This document shows, in pieces, positions 37,034-49,435 of a stretch of 64,000 nucleotides of DNA. Every line of letters starts with the position of its first letter. Position 1 is the stretch's first letter. The position numbers and the translations under genes are program-made. This stretch comes from Undaria pinnatifida (Eukaryota; Sar; Phaeophyceae; Laminariales; Alariaceae). The stretch spans positions 10,571,709 through 10,635,708 of the forward strand of contig JABAKD010000008.1 in assembly GCA_012845835.1 (NCBI GenBank), written 5' to 3'. The notes below the pieces were generated by a model that was not told the origin of the DNA, did not search any database, and saw nothing but the letters and a program-made list of their open reading frames with translations.

Positions 37034-40000
37034 ATGGCGGAAATGAATGCGATCGTGGCGCTCCAGAAGGCCGAGCGGCTGGTGTCGACGATTGCAAGGG
37101 CCTTCTACACCGACAACACAATTCTCGTAGTCGACACCCTCATCCGAGAAAAGTGAGTTGCTGTACCTTCAACCCCAGATACATTCGCACCGCAGCGTAC
37201 AAGGTACCGTGCGTGCTGTGCACAAGGCACAGCATGCGGGAACGGATCCGAAGAACAACCGTCGTAGTCAAGGCTCCGCAATGACAACGCAGCAGCACCC
37301 CTACGATGAATCCGCCATCGACATGCTACCGTACTGTACACAACGTCTACCTGCAAGGCGTGCTTGTGCTGCTGCTGTTGAACGCACAACTCAAAACGTA
37401 AACACACCGCATTTACTCTCCACGCGAATGAAGTGGACTCTGCTGTTCTATGCGACGCACCTGGTACGACGCAAGACGCAACGCGTTGTTCCTATAATAG
37501 TTCCCGGTGCGGGTACATACCAGTACTCTCTACGTATTATACCTACCTGACACTGCTATATACTGCCTTCATACTGCTGCATGCTTCACGAGTATATATA
37601 TATTGTGCAGCAGTGTAGTGCGAAGTGCGCCGTACGTCACGGGCAATCTGGCCCGGTTGCCTCTGTACAAGACAGGTAAGACCCCGGGTATCTGATGCCT
37701 GATGGTATAATATGCTGATGGCATATCATAGGGCGAAGCACGCTGTGTCGAAGATGGGGTTGCGCTTTGCCGGTATATACTGGCTTGAGACGTTCGGGGA
37801 TCGACTGACTCCTGTACCCCCCCAAAAAATGGTACTTGTAGGCTGTAGTAGTCTTGGCGGTCTTCTCTTTCCAGTGCGTTCTTCGCTGATATTTCCACCG
37901 ACCATCTACATCCAGCACAACCAGTGTCCGCGCCCATGCCTCCTACGTATCAATAGAGAGACGAGCTCTGTGGTCACAAACTACGAGATAGAGATGCGCA
38001 TTGCAACTGCATCAAGCAAGGTGACTTGGCCACGCACTGCCAACCGCAGTGGACACGAGGGCAAAAGATATGCTGGCCAGGACACCGGACTATTTGCAAG
38101 AAAAGCCAGGAAAGAAAACAAGGAAGAAAAAGAGGACAAAAAAAAACTGCCAGGTACGCCGTGCTGGAAAAAGAAGGAGGGAAACAGGACGGCACGAGAA
38201 AGAAGAAAGCGAAGTCAAACAGACAGCCAACAACTATGTTACGTGTATACAAGTACAACAAAGCAGATGACACCTGGACCCGGCCAACGTCGGCGGCAGC
38301 AACCATACTGGGTTCCGAATGACCCTATTGCTGTAGGAGCAGGAGCATTGCCGCATGGTCTATCACCTGCGCACACTGTTTCTGACGACAGCAGTTGTGC
38401 CCATGCCGTCATCGTCGCCCCCGTGCCCAATACAAAAACGAGGCTAAATAATAAAGCAAGAAAGAACACGGCAACAGAGCAGTTGACACCACCCAGCCGG
38501 TGTCGGGAAGCACCCAAACTGGGTTCCGAATGCAACTATTAATAGTAGAGGGTTAGGAGCGTTGCAACCTGATCTGTCCTCTACTTGCTGCATCTCCGAC
38601 GGCGGTGTCCATACTGACATCGTTGCCTCAATAACCCCCAAGGGTACCCCACAAGATAGCAGAAATATCAAAAGGGGGGGGGGGGGGATGTAGAAGGGAC
38701 CAAACGGATGAAAGGGAAAAATCGAATCAGCAAGAGTCAGGATACCGGCGGTGGTGGTTCTGCGGTGTCGGCCGGCACTGCCCCTCCAAGGGGGATGCCG
38801 CAGGCAATCCAAATAAAAATAAGACAATACACAAGGTAGTCGCAGTAGTTTGAGGTTACGTAGACAGGCGGTGGCGTGTGCTGAGCGCCGTGTCGAAACT
38901 CTAATAAAGCAAGCACGAAATATTGCTTGTATGCTGCTGCAATGCTGTACTCGCAGCATACTGGTACCTGGTATGCAACGAAGCGCCCGGTGTGTTGGCT
39001 CCTTTCCCCTCCTTCGAAGGAGGCGCCACGCGCGCGAACAGAAATTCGCCCTCGGCCGGGCGAAACCACTCACACCACTACGCAGTCACACCTTCCACAC
39101 CAACATACCAAGCACCATTCGCGGGACCAACCACAACACACGCGATGGTATAACGTCCACCGCTAGACTGAATCCTGTGGACAACAACATGGAATGTCGC
39201 GCAGGAATATGCTCTACGGTCGTGGTCCTTCATTCGTCCGGTAACGCCAGACCGCAATACCCGCACTAAGACCATGGCTGTGGTAAGGTGGCTCCCCGCT
39301 TATTTCACTAATCTTGCCCCCTCTTTCACCGTTCTACCCCACTTTTCGCTACTGGACTTGATCCACTCGCCCGAGTGACTCTGTACCTGAAGGAACTTCA
39401 GACGATATGTTTTTCCCGGCGTAGCTAACCATTCCGTTGCAGCTTCTTGTGGCAAACTAAAAATAGCACGAAAGAAAACCGCAAAGGACTACGTAGGGGG
39501 GTCACTTCGCGTGAGTAACCCCATGCGACACTGAAAAAAGAGGGCCCACAACTGACCCCAATACCGTAGCCACGGTCCTAAGGTAGGACTCAAACTATCC
39601 GGGAATAGATTGTTGCGGAACTCTGTAGGACGAAGTCGTGGCGTCGCGACGAGTGATGGTCACCACCGAAGCTGGGGCCCCGCAGCAAAGGATGCTGCAC
39701 TAATGTGGGACTACAATGGCTGTATCTTCAACCGTGCTAGGATACCTCCTTCATGTTCGATGCGGATGACGATGCCCGCCCTCACTCGCCTGTGTTTGTG
39801 TGTTTTTTTTTCCTTGGCTCCGGGATCAACAGACAGAAGAACGGCTGGTCTTGTACGTACACCTCTAGGAGAAGTTATGTTTTGTACTGGTGTTTTATTG
39901 GTAGTGAACATGACGAAATAACTTCGACGTCGACCGAACCGCGGCCGGCTCTTTTTGCACGATAGCAATTTGCACGAAAAATTCGCTCTTGCCTACGTAC

Positions 40001-43000
40001 TGGTGTGCATATATACTCGATCATAACTTTTTGCCGAAAAATCTCGCAGTTGCGTACGCACTGATATACATGTACCTGGTACACGGTACGATTTTCCCGA
40101 AAACATCGCGATGACGTACGTACTGGTTTGCATGCGTGCCCGTCTTTCCAGATACATCAAAGACAAGGACGAAGACCTGGGTAGCCGCCTCAACCTGCAG
40201 CCTAAGCAGGTCCGCTCCGCCCTGGCTGAGCTGCTGGCGGAAGGCTTCGCCGCGAAGGAAATGATGTCGGACGAGATATATTCGGGCCGCAGCAGCAACT
40301 ACTGGTACATCGACCTCCGACACGCCGTCAACGTAATCCTTCTCCGTGTGTTCGAGATGAAGGAGATTTTGAGCCAGCGGCAGGAGGCTAAGGCCGCCCA
40401 CCAGGTATAGCGCTTGTGTTGCGTGTTCGTGTTGAGTGTGGTGTGTTGAGCGTTGTTTTTTTTTTCGTTTCTTGTCTTTTTTTGTGGGTCGAATAGCAAT
40501 CCCGTTAAAAAACATAAATGTGAAGAACCTTTCGCAGCTGCTTCCAGTGTATACTTGTTCCGACTCGTCAGATATTGACTAAACTACACCGTAAACTCGT
40601 TCGGGCTGGTCGGTGTTACATGCCCAGGTACTTGCGCGGTGGCTAGTTACTTTTTGTTTACTTCAGTTTAGTTTTTTGTTTTCCATGCCTTACGTACGAG
40701 TAGCTCATTGGAACGCTTGTGTTCCCCCTTTTCAACTTGCGACACCCCTGCGATTTTAAGCCAACTACAGCCCAAAGGGGGTTCTTGTACTCGTATTAAC
40801 CAGTTTTTTGTCAGGTTAACTGTACATTCACGTGTGCTCCTGCTTGGCACCCCCTCTTTCTCCGCGTCTCGCATCCCCCAGACCTACGTGTGCCCTAGGT
40901 GCCACGAGAAGTTCGAGGTGATGGACATCTACAAGCTGTCTAACGGGGACAGATCCTTCTGCTGCAGCCACTGTTGCCCCCACGACAACCACGCCGGCTG
41001 CAAGAAGGGCAGCGGATACACCTTGGAGGATTTCCACGACAAGCGAGGGCTCGATTCGGTCACCGCGCTGATCGAGCAACTCAACGAGCAGCTCGGAAAA
41101 TCGAAGGATCCGTGAGTGGAGTGGGTGTGGTGTGGTGTGGTATATACACTAGCTTGTTTTTTTTGTCGTACTCGTAAGTTGTTTCGTGCTGTATTAGCGA
41201 ACAGCGTGTCTACCAAGATTTTGATCGTTGTTTTTTTTGTCTCTTTTCTGCGTTAAATGCTTTCTGGTATTGGGATGAGGGACGGATCATCGGAACGGCG
41301 TGAGTTTTCTTTTTGTTCTCAGCCTCAGCTGAAGAACAAGTTCGGGAAGTCGAAGGATCCGTAGATTGTCTCCATGTTTTTTTTTTTTTTTTTTTTTGGA
41401 CGTACGTTAAAGCTTAGCTCTTCAGACGTCAATGTAAGGACCGTTTGGATGTCCGTACTAATATCGCAACGGTCCTTAAATTTTCGTCCAGGGTGGTGTA
41501 TACCAGGTATGGTATGGTACATTGTACGGCGTATCCACCAGGTTCTTCTCGCTGGAGCTTTCGTTTCCTTTTTTTTTAATGTTTTTTGTGGTACCGGGAT
41601 GAGGTAGGGGTCGTTGGAGCGGCGTACTTTTTTGTGTATGCCCTCTCGGGGTGCACCCCCCCCCCTTCCTCCCCCCATGTGTACGATATCGCCCAATCTT
41701 TTCAAGCTACATATATTGATGACATGATAGTAGCAGTAGAAGCAGCAAAGCAGGGAGTCACCGTGGGGGAAGATACGGTGTCGGAATTGATGTTTGTGGA
41801 TTATTTCATGGGGATAGCCCTCCAACGCCGACGTGCCTTCTGAGGCTTCCCGCTTATCATCCCTATCTGCCCACACCGTGAACTGCCGAATACGACCCCC
41901 CCCCCCCCCCCCCCCCTTCAGGTTTGAAACCCCAGCCGCCCCCCCTGACAGGGTTGGTTGCTGGCTTGCTGTAGTTTACTTCTGCGATGTAGAGGTAGTG
42001 CGGTTCCGACCAGGCGGTATCCGGTGCGACATTCGTGTCGTATGTGCACCCCGGTCAACAAAGCATCTGCATCGTGCATGGGCCTACAGCAGTACCTCTC
42101 CTCCGGCCACCTCTCGATGTTGATATAAGCCGGGGTCGGCACCTCTGTCCTTGCATGCCTGATCCCCCTCTTCCCCCGCGTTGCTACTGTTGCTGCTGCG
42201 CTGCTGGGGCTGGCGTCAGTTGGCAACGACGCTGTAATGCACGTCTCTCACTACGTGAGCTAGACCACCAGGGTCCATTTTCGTTGTCTTCGTTTTTGTG
42301 TTTGGCGATAACCGAGATGGTGGTCGAGTTAGATCATGTTGTGCGGGGTGGAAAACCTTTAACTACGCGCAAGGGAGATGAACTCCGTGCAAGGGAGATG
42401 ATATAACGTAGTGTGCATATGGCAAGACACCCACGAGGCAGTTACATCGTATCCCCGTTGCTGTCTCTGGATGTGGCCACACCAGAAAACAAATGTATTT
42501 GTTCGAAACTGTCATCCATATGCAAGAAAATAAGCACAACGTGCGGAGATACGCCTCGCAAGTGGTTCAGAGTAGGATGAAGGTCACCCGTCATATGACT
42601 CGCCGAATACCTCACGGGGCTTTGCGCTTGGTGCTCGCGTGTCTGCCTGGTCGGTGAAACCCGACGTGCCCTGTCTCGGCGTTGTAGGGATGCGAGGGTC
42701 TATATAGCCAAACGGCTACGACTATGCATGAAATCATTACCCCCCCCCCGCCCCTCCCTCCGTCTCGAAAGGGATGCGTGGTCAATGGTCAAATGACTAA
42801 GGAAAGCAACAAATGACTACCCCCCCCCCCGCCCCCCCCCTCTTAGCCCCCGCCCCCCCCCTTTACCCCGCCCCTCCTTCCCCCCCTCTGCCTTGTGTCC
42901 TGCTCCCCCCCCTACCCCCCACTCACTCCTGGCAGGACCGTACCGCGCGAGAGCATTTTTGAGCTGGTGCACTCGCTGCGAGATACAGTGGTACCAAGCA

Positions 43001-44913
43001 ACCTCCCCAGCCAGCTGCGGCAAAGGGGGATGGGGGGGCAACAGAGGGGAGATTTGTCGAGCTCACACGCGCGGTTCAAGGACGACTTCCACCACCGAGG
43101 CCGCGCGGCGGAAAAGGCCGCGGCCGAGCGAAGCGGGGGCGGCCGGAACAACTCGAGGTGGGTCATGACCCAGAAAGCGCTGGAAAAACAAAAAACGAAG
43201 ACCACACTCCTTTCTTCGAGAACCCAGACGGGGGGGGGGGTAAACTAAGGCCAATTTCATAAAAAAATTGAAACAAATATGTAATTTTTGTCATTTTCTC
43301 GATTATAGTCGAAATCTCAACCCCCGGATTTGTTTTCATGTCGGTCTTTCTACAAGTGTAGCTTCTGGGATTCCGATCCGCGTGCTCGCCGTGGTTGACC
43401 GCATCATTTTTTGCGAATGAGGCGGTGCTATTGTATTGCACGTGCAACATCTTCTTTTTTTTTCTTGTGTCGCGCTTGGTTGCGGTCCTCAAAGTGAATT
43501 GATTGCATCTACCACCATGCTCATTCTTGCGTGTGCGTGCTTTTACACGTCTATGCAGTGCCGTGTTTTTTTTTCACGGCGGGCGGGCGGGCGGGTGTGG
43601 GTGCTTCCACTTGGTTTTTCCGTTACTTCCTTAACTATTATTCGAATTCCGAGCCCCCCCCACAAAACCCACCATTCTTACGGAAATTCGCATTTTTTTC
43701 CGTTGCAATAAGCGTGCGGGAGATGTTTTGGTTCGAGTAACACCGGGGTGGCCTGGTGGGTTTGTCGTGACAGGGCGGGGGCTTGCCAAACTCCGTGCGG
43801 TCAAAGGAGGAGCATAGGAGGAGCAGAGAGCCGTGCGGTGCGGTTTGCATGGCGGCATTTGGGCGCATGCATGGCTGGATGTGGTTTCGTCTCAGCCTAG
43901 TTTGCGCTGTCGGGACACGAGGCCCGTGTGAGCTGCGGCGATTGCCGCCGTCTGCCTAATGTAAACATCCCGATCCAACTGGTGTTATCTCAACACTTTC
44001 AGAGGTTGCAGAACGCATCCCACATTAATTCTGAGTAAAGCTGTGCTCTAAAAGACGTGGGTGTACAGCTAAAATAGGTTTACCGACGCTTGTGAACACG
44101 TGAACACGCAGGTCGGTGCAGGTGCTGTACACGAAGAACTGGCGAGGGGAGGAAGTGGTGGTGGAGATAGAGCAGAGCGAGGGCGAGGAGGACGACGAAG
44201 ACTGGTCCGAGGCGGCGCTGCTGCCGTCGCGCGCGGCGCTCAAGCGCAAGGCCGCCGACGCCGCGGCGAAGGAAGAGCAGGCCGCGAAACGCGCCAAAAA
44301 GATCCTACCGACTTTCTTGAAGGGGAGCATTATCTCTGGAAAACCCGGGGAGGGGGAAGATGATCTTGACCGCGACGACTCCGAAGCGGGCGACGACTTG
44401 TCTGATGAAAGCACGCCAAACGGGAGCGGTAAGGGGTCGGCAGCAGCGGCGGCGGAAGCGGCGGCGGCTGCAGCGACGGCACATGCTCGAAGATTAGGGG
44501 TAGCGGCGGTGACGAACGTAGAAGAGCGCAACGAGAGAAAGAGGAGACTCTTGCCCTGGACGGAAAGGATGAAGCAGGTGTGGCAACAGCAGCAGTTGGA
44601 CATGCTTGGGGAAGAAGGCGCCGGCAGCAGCAACGACGAAGGCGGGGGGGCTTGGTGGGAGAACGAGGAGGGGGAAGTGTCCTCGAACGGCGCCGGAAGC
44701 GGCGGTATCGGTGGCGGAGCCGTGGGCCGAGATAAAGGCAGCAAGCGCGTTGTTGGGGATTTTCGGGCGATGGTGCCGTGCCCGGGGGGGATGAGGTTTA
44801 GGGTGGGTACGCGCATCCTTCCGGTGGAGTCGTTGACGTACGACGACGCTGCCAAAATGTCCGCTGAAGAATATACGAGATTTTACAACTTTATCGTTGG
44901 CGAACGATTCTAA
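37034..44913 (+). CDS. Transcription initiation factor IIE, alpha subunit
   Basis: General RNA polymerase II factor that recruits TFIIH to the preinitiation complex. Five exons: 37034-37152, 40152-40404, 40882-41111, 42936-43157, 44112-44913; donors GTGAGT, GTATAG, GTGAGT, GTGGGT and acceptors ending CAG. The product is 541 aa (human 439). The N-terminal winged helix, about residues 5-115, includes TNTILVVDTLIREK-like FYTDNTILVVDTLIREK, LGSRLNLQPKQVRSALAELL and SSNYWYIDLRHAVNVI. The zinc ribbon has C128-x2-C131 and C152-x2-C155 in YVCPRC and FCCSHC. An acidic stretch follows (EGEEDDEDW, about 297-306), then a Lys/Ala helix, an Ala tract, LPWTERMKQVW, and a C-terminal end with EEYTRFYNFIVGERF. 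The donor of exon 4 was chosen because it lets NNSR run into SVQVLYTKNW; reading through would end at VN-stop at 43248. Introns are 2999, 477, 1824 and 954 bp. Confidence 0.92.
37955..38150 (+). repeat. MYND-like zinc-finger relic, copy 2
   Basis: In TFIIE alpha intron 1. The plus frame reads DELCGHKLRDRDAHCNC, then THCQPQW, then CWPGHRTICKKSQERKQ. The last part has the HW/WP-x-H-x3-CKK signature of MYND-finger ends. It is homologous to 34650-34880. No ATG or splice site frames it, so I take it as a fragment inside a dispersed repeat. Confidence 0.4.
38151..39319. other. Unassigned part of TFIIE alpha intron 1
   Basis: Contains the related pair GGGTTCCGAATGACCCTATT (38311) and TGGGTTCCGAATGCAACTAT (38520), each followed by AGGAG..GCA and GTCTATCACCTGC / CTGATCTGTCC, so a roughly 210-bp tandem duplication is likely. 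No exon is visible. Confidence 0.5.
39320..39560. repeat. D-family dispersed repeat, copy 2
   Basis: CGCTACTGGACTTGATCCAC, CTCGCCCGAGTGACTCTGTAC, GGCGTAGCTAACCATTCCG, and AAGAAAACCGCAAAGGAC with a closing GTCACTTCGCGTGAGTAACC. The two GAGTGAC modules at the ends face each other, forming an inverted repeat around the element. It is in TFIIE alpha intron 1. Confidence 0.65.
41112..42935. other. TFIIE alpha intron 3
   Basis: Contains a short echo of the preceding exon: GGGAAGTCGAAGGATCCGTAG at 41344-41364 resembles the exon end GGAAAATCGAAGGATCCGTGAG at 41096-41117, so about 40 bp were duplicated. Poly-C tracts lie at 41657-41666, 41897-41916 and 42740-42900. Positions 42753-42825 are the inverse of 26125-26195. 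CGTGAGCTAGACCACCAGGG (42256) and GTCGAGTTAGATCATG (42321) faintly recall the LDHGG repeat of 35.5 kb. Confidence 0.55.
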
Positions 44914-47900
44914 GTTGAATTGAATTGAATTGAATTGAAGTAAGGAAGGAGGGACGTGAAATGGAGATTTCCGTTTTTTGTGACCTGTTGTTTACGTTCA
45001 TGTTATTGTGCGTTTTTTTTAGTAGACTTACGCGCGCGGGGTGATGTCCCAAGGGGGGGAACGAAAGGGTAAATATACTCTTTCGTAGGTTTACTTTTGG
45101 GTTTGCTGGAGTTTTTGCTTGTGTGGAGTGGAGAGTATTAATGTGGGAGGGGGGTTTTAGACGGGGCTGTGATAGGCGTCGCGTGTTCCGTCGATGGGCC
45201 TGAAGGCAGGTCAGGTAGATATGCGTGTGTTACAGCTTTCGCTGCACGTTATCATTTTTGTTTCCCACACGCTCTCGGCCACTTGGAGTGGTACGACTGC
45301 GGCGTGTTTTTCGTTCGCGTCGTCGGTTCGCGTTGTCGATGTTGATCCGTGCGATTCGAGCGCCCGGAGCTGTGCTTTCGTCTCTAACATGCCCTCTGCA
45401 AATGCTGTACGCAAGTAATGAGGACAAACTACTTGGAATTGGAGTAGGATACATTTTAGCAGTGGTGTGCTGCTGTAGTAAGGACAACAAAAGCTCGGTA
45501 TATACTCGTACATATTTACTTGTCACACGACACCTATCTATGGCCATTGCCCACTCTGCTTGCTGCAGTGCAGTATCGGTATAGAGGACAGCACAGCAGC
45601 ACAACCGAGGGCATCAAGAAAATATATCCCATGACCCACAGTACCCCGGCTGGGGCGACGGTAAAAACAAAAAACATGACCCTCACTCCCTTTTCTTAGA
45701 ATCGGGCCTCCGGTAGGAGGGGGGGGGTCACCCGCACTAAAATTAAGTGATTCGCTGGCTGAGTCTGGGATGGTTTGTGTTCATCCTCTCCCCTTCGCCG
45801 TGAATGCCTCGCGATTTATGTGAAACCCGACCGCGCGTAGTCTCTTTCAGCTTTCAGCCGTTGGGCCGAATACCTCACCTCACAAGCTCGAAAGCGTGCA
45901 GACTGGCGTTGTCGTGCATGTCTGATCCAGCAGTGCACCTCATGTATTTGGGCCCGTGGAAGCTTGTTAGGCGATACCGGCGATTGCTTCCTTTACGGCC
46001 CATTATGGGGTGGTATGTATTAACAAAATGGGTCATTGGTGTTTGTCGTGCGCCATCGGCTGGCGGGCGTTTTTCTTTTTTCGTCATACAACAGCTTTTC
46101 ATTTTTTTATAAAACAGCTTCCACCACAATGATGCTTGGCAAAAACTTTTGTTCGTTCGTTGTGACGGCTGGATACTGCTGGCGGCTGGATACTGCTGTA
46201 CAGCAAGTATCATTACCAGGTGGTAGCCACGATTGTATTGGCAGCATCGTATCATACCAGGTACGAATTCTGTAGCTGTACTGACTGCTGTACTCAGGGT
46301 CGACACACAAGCTCATGTGGAAGATATGCTACTCTTTGCACGGTTGAGATCCAGGCAGCCAATAAGACAGGACCCCGTTCCCCGGGTGTAACGCCTTTTT
46401 ATGCGATCCTGTGGGGCGGAGTTTTTCGGTGTTGTTTACTTTCCCCTGGCACGCAGAGACCCCGCGCGCAACCACAACAGCAGCTGCAACGGTAGTATCC
46501 CACTGCTGTTATTGCTCCACTGCTGCAGATCGGAGCATCTGGCATCTATCTGTCTCTCGTGTGAGCAAGGCACGCTGGCGAAAGGGCTTGGGCATCTCCT
46601 GTGACATGGAGGTAAGGCCCCGCCCATCTATCTCATGTTCAACATCGTGTTTGTACTACAAACAGGACGTACATAGTGCGCCGTTGGACATCCAACACGG
46701 AAGACACCAGACAGCGCATATCCCGCGTGCTGGCATGCCTGTGGTAAAGGTTGGGTGCGTCGTACCCAAAGCTATGATGCCAGTACATGTAGCAGATTAG
46801 ATCGTTTCGCGTCCTGTATATCACGAGGGGTGTCGGATGGTGGAGCGAGCACCGATTTCAAGCACAGAGGAGACAACAGCAACAGCGTCAGCTACCCCTC
46901 CTTCCGGCTTTTTTTTTGTCGAACCGTCTCTAACAATAAGCGACTATGGACGGAAATGTAAGTAGCTTTTTTTTTTTTTTTATCCTCCGGCGGATGGGGA
47001 AAAATAAAGCTTTAGCTCACCACACTTCCACGTATTTTCATACGTGTCGTGTGTCGATTTAACTCAGAAAATAAGTAGCTTATATTTACGTCCGGTGTGG
47101 TATCAGTAACCCACCACCATGGACGTGTACTTAAGCACCGTTTTATATTTATATTGAATTTTAAATGGTTATTATATTTCCGTCCAAATTGGTGTTTGTG
47201 TGGGAGCTGGAAGCTATCGGCTTTCCTACAGTACGGTTTCAGCAGTACGACGACAGAAATCAGCTGACCGCCGCTTTCGCTCCAAAGCGTTGCCGGTCGT
47301 TTGCCTAGCGTGTGTGCCGTCGACAAGGCTGGGTAACGCTATCACCGAAACTCAGTGTTCATAGCCTTTGAATCAGCTTTCAAGAGTTCTGAAATGGCGG
47401 GCTCACTTGTATCGCTTTTTCCATCACAGATCAAAACGTTTGAAAAAAAAAGGGATGCGACATACCTTTTTGGGCTTAAACATAAGTATGGTTATACGAT
47501 TAATACAATTGTTTCCAAGTAACTTACATTGTCGTCCAAAGTGGTACCTCAGCATCGTTGGGTCCGTCGGTCCCGTTTACATAAATAGCACGACAATTCG
47601 AGACAACCGATACACATGAAATATCAACGACAAAATCGCTCGTCACTAACTACTCGAACCCGCACTGCCTCCCCGTCTGCGAAGAAGTCCATCGCCGCAT
47701 GCTGTTGGTTCGGCGGGAAGCGCGGACTCCAGCAGAGCGAGAGCAACACACACCCGGCTCTGGAAGCCTCGCTCGCTCGAAGGCGGCGCTGTGCTGATAC
47801 ACCAGTTTGTAGGCAGGAGGCTGTGTGCTGGTATATATAGCTCTCACCACCACAAGACAAGGATTCTTGGCTGCGCCAGCAGCCAGGAAACTGGATCCGA

Positions 47901-47944
47901 ACAGGATCCTGGTGATCGTTACGTATTAAAATGCCTGGTGCAGT
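44914..47944. other. Gene-free stretch downstream of TFIIE alpha
   Basis: Begins with a TTGAA pentamer run (44914-44940) right after the stop. Positions 46975-47072 are copy 3 of the 90-bp dispersed family (TATCCTCCGGCGGATGGGGA to GTGTCGATTTAACTCAG). The frames here are short and without domains. Confidence 0.5.
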
Positions 47945-48250
47945 ACAATGTACTCACATTTACTTCTTGTCCGACGTAAAACATCCCCTTCGCGGTGCCT
48001 CCCACGTGCACGTTCCTCCTCTTTTACCTTTTACTCGGCTGCTACTGCTGTATCACACATGTATACGTAGAAGGCGAAAGGTGATACGACGAGACCGCTC
48101 CATCGGCGTACTCGTGAACCAGAGGTCATGATGGAAGAGCGTTCGGATGGCGTCCGCGCCGGCAGCGACGCCCAGAAGACCGGTAACAAAGGCGGGATCG
48201 AGAACACGTCATCCCAGGTGACGACCGCTTTTGAATCTCTTTCAAGCATG
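47945..48250 (+). repeat. J-family repeat with an RSDGVRAGSDAQK frame
   Basis: About 300 bp also present at 55364-55663 (inverted) and 55676-55980 (direct). Modules: TACTCACATTTACTTCTTG, GACGTAAAACATCCCC, CCCTCCTCTTTTACC-like, TACGTAGAAGGCGAAAGGTG, CATCGGCGTACTCGTGAAC, GAAGAGCGTTCGGATGGCGT. The plus frame from about 48062 reads KGDTTRPLHRRTREPEVMME then RSDGVRAGSDAQKTGNKGG. Other copies keep much of it (one has a stop at GSDA-stop). It looks like an exon fragment of a gene or element carried by the repeat; function unknown. Confidence 0.7.
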
Positions 48251-49320
48251 CTATATTATAAAAATAGAAATACATTCCAGCTGTGAGATCGAAGGTTTTG
48301 TCGTAACTCATTATGCAAGCTGTGTGTGATACTCCGATTGCGCGTAATACTGGGTGTGTGTCCTCATTAAGGATATAGGCCGGCGACTCCCCTTGGAACT
48401 CGTACAGTGTAGCTATCAGGGTCAACAGGGTGATGCTAGTCAGTCTGTGCGCGGAAACTATAAAACCCGTTTTTGAGGTGGACAAAATCTGACAGCTGTG
48501 GAAGGAAATGCATCAGTTTATCAAGTGTATCCTGTAAGTCGTATAACCGGTGAGGGGAGGGCGGAGATATTAAGGGCGTGGGGGCCTGGGTTTGAACAAG
48601 AGCGAGCGGGGGAGGGGGGGGGGGGGGGAGGACTCAATCTGTGCGCGGAAACTGTAATCATTTAAGGGGACAAATCTGACGGTTGTGAAAGGAATGCATC
48701 AGTTTATCATGTATATCCTGTACGTCGTACAACCAGTGAGGAGAGGGCGGAATATTCGAAGGGGTGGGGGGGTTTGGGGTCGGGGGAAGGGGATTTCAAC
48801 AGCTTTAGGTCGCATATATGTAGGGGCTTGCTATACGCGTGGTGCTGGGTCTAGGCGATGGTGCGGGTGGTGGGGAAGGAGGGGGCGTTGGGGGGGGGGG
48901 GGGGGATAAATTGGAGCTACGGCATAGATGGCTAGAAATACAATGAGGTGATATCAACTGTCCAGTAGTGTTTATTACTCTGGCAGATTTTGATTTTAGG
49001 TGGAGCATTTGACCAAGAGGGAGCGGGGGGAAAGAGGGGGGGGGAGGGGGGGGATGAATTGGAGTTACGGCATGGATGGCTAGAAAGATAATGAGGTGGT
49101 ATCAGCTGCCTGGTAGTGTTTATTACTCTGGCAGATTTTGATTTTAGATGGGGCGTTGAATAAGAGGGATCGGGGGCGGGGGCGGGCGGACAACTCCATA
49201 TGTGCGCGGAAACTATAAATCCTTCAAGGGGACAAATCTGACGGTTGTAGAAGGAATGCATCGGTTTATATCACCTGCCTGGTATTGTTTATTTTTCCAG
49301 CAGATTTGATGTTAGGTGTG
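48251..49320 (+). repeat. K-family repeat with internal ~150-bp tandem units
   Basis: The part at 48251-48540 is the inverse of 34200-34450. Further on, units with TGTTTATTACTCTGGCAGATTTTGATTTTAG, a G-rich tract and AATTGGAGNTACGGCATNGATGGCTAGAAA repeat at about 48905, 49060 and 49110-49190. Segments with GAAACTATAAATCC...GACAAATCTGACGGTTGT and GGAATGCATC repeat at about 48640 and 49205. Long G runs are present at 48610-48630 and 48890-48905. Confidence 0.75.
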
Positions 49321-49435
49321 GTATGAAAAACAATTTTTAGGTGTGGTATATAATGTGTTATAGCTTCGTGGTGTGTTGCTGTACATGAATCGCAAGATAG
49401 AACATTTCAATCGATAGGTGTAACCATGCAGTTAC

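Noticed and set aside
43158-43248. TFIIE alpha ending at 43248 (reading through exon 4)
   Set aside because: The GTGGGT donor at 43158 joins in phase to an exon with the expected acidic C-terminal region; the read-through tail is short and poly-Gly.
44025-44855. 276-codon minus-strand frame over TFIIE alpha exon 5
   Set aside because: It is Ser/Pro-rich antisense of the acidic and Ala-rich coding exon.
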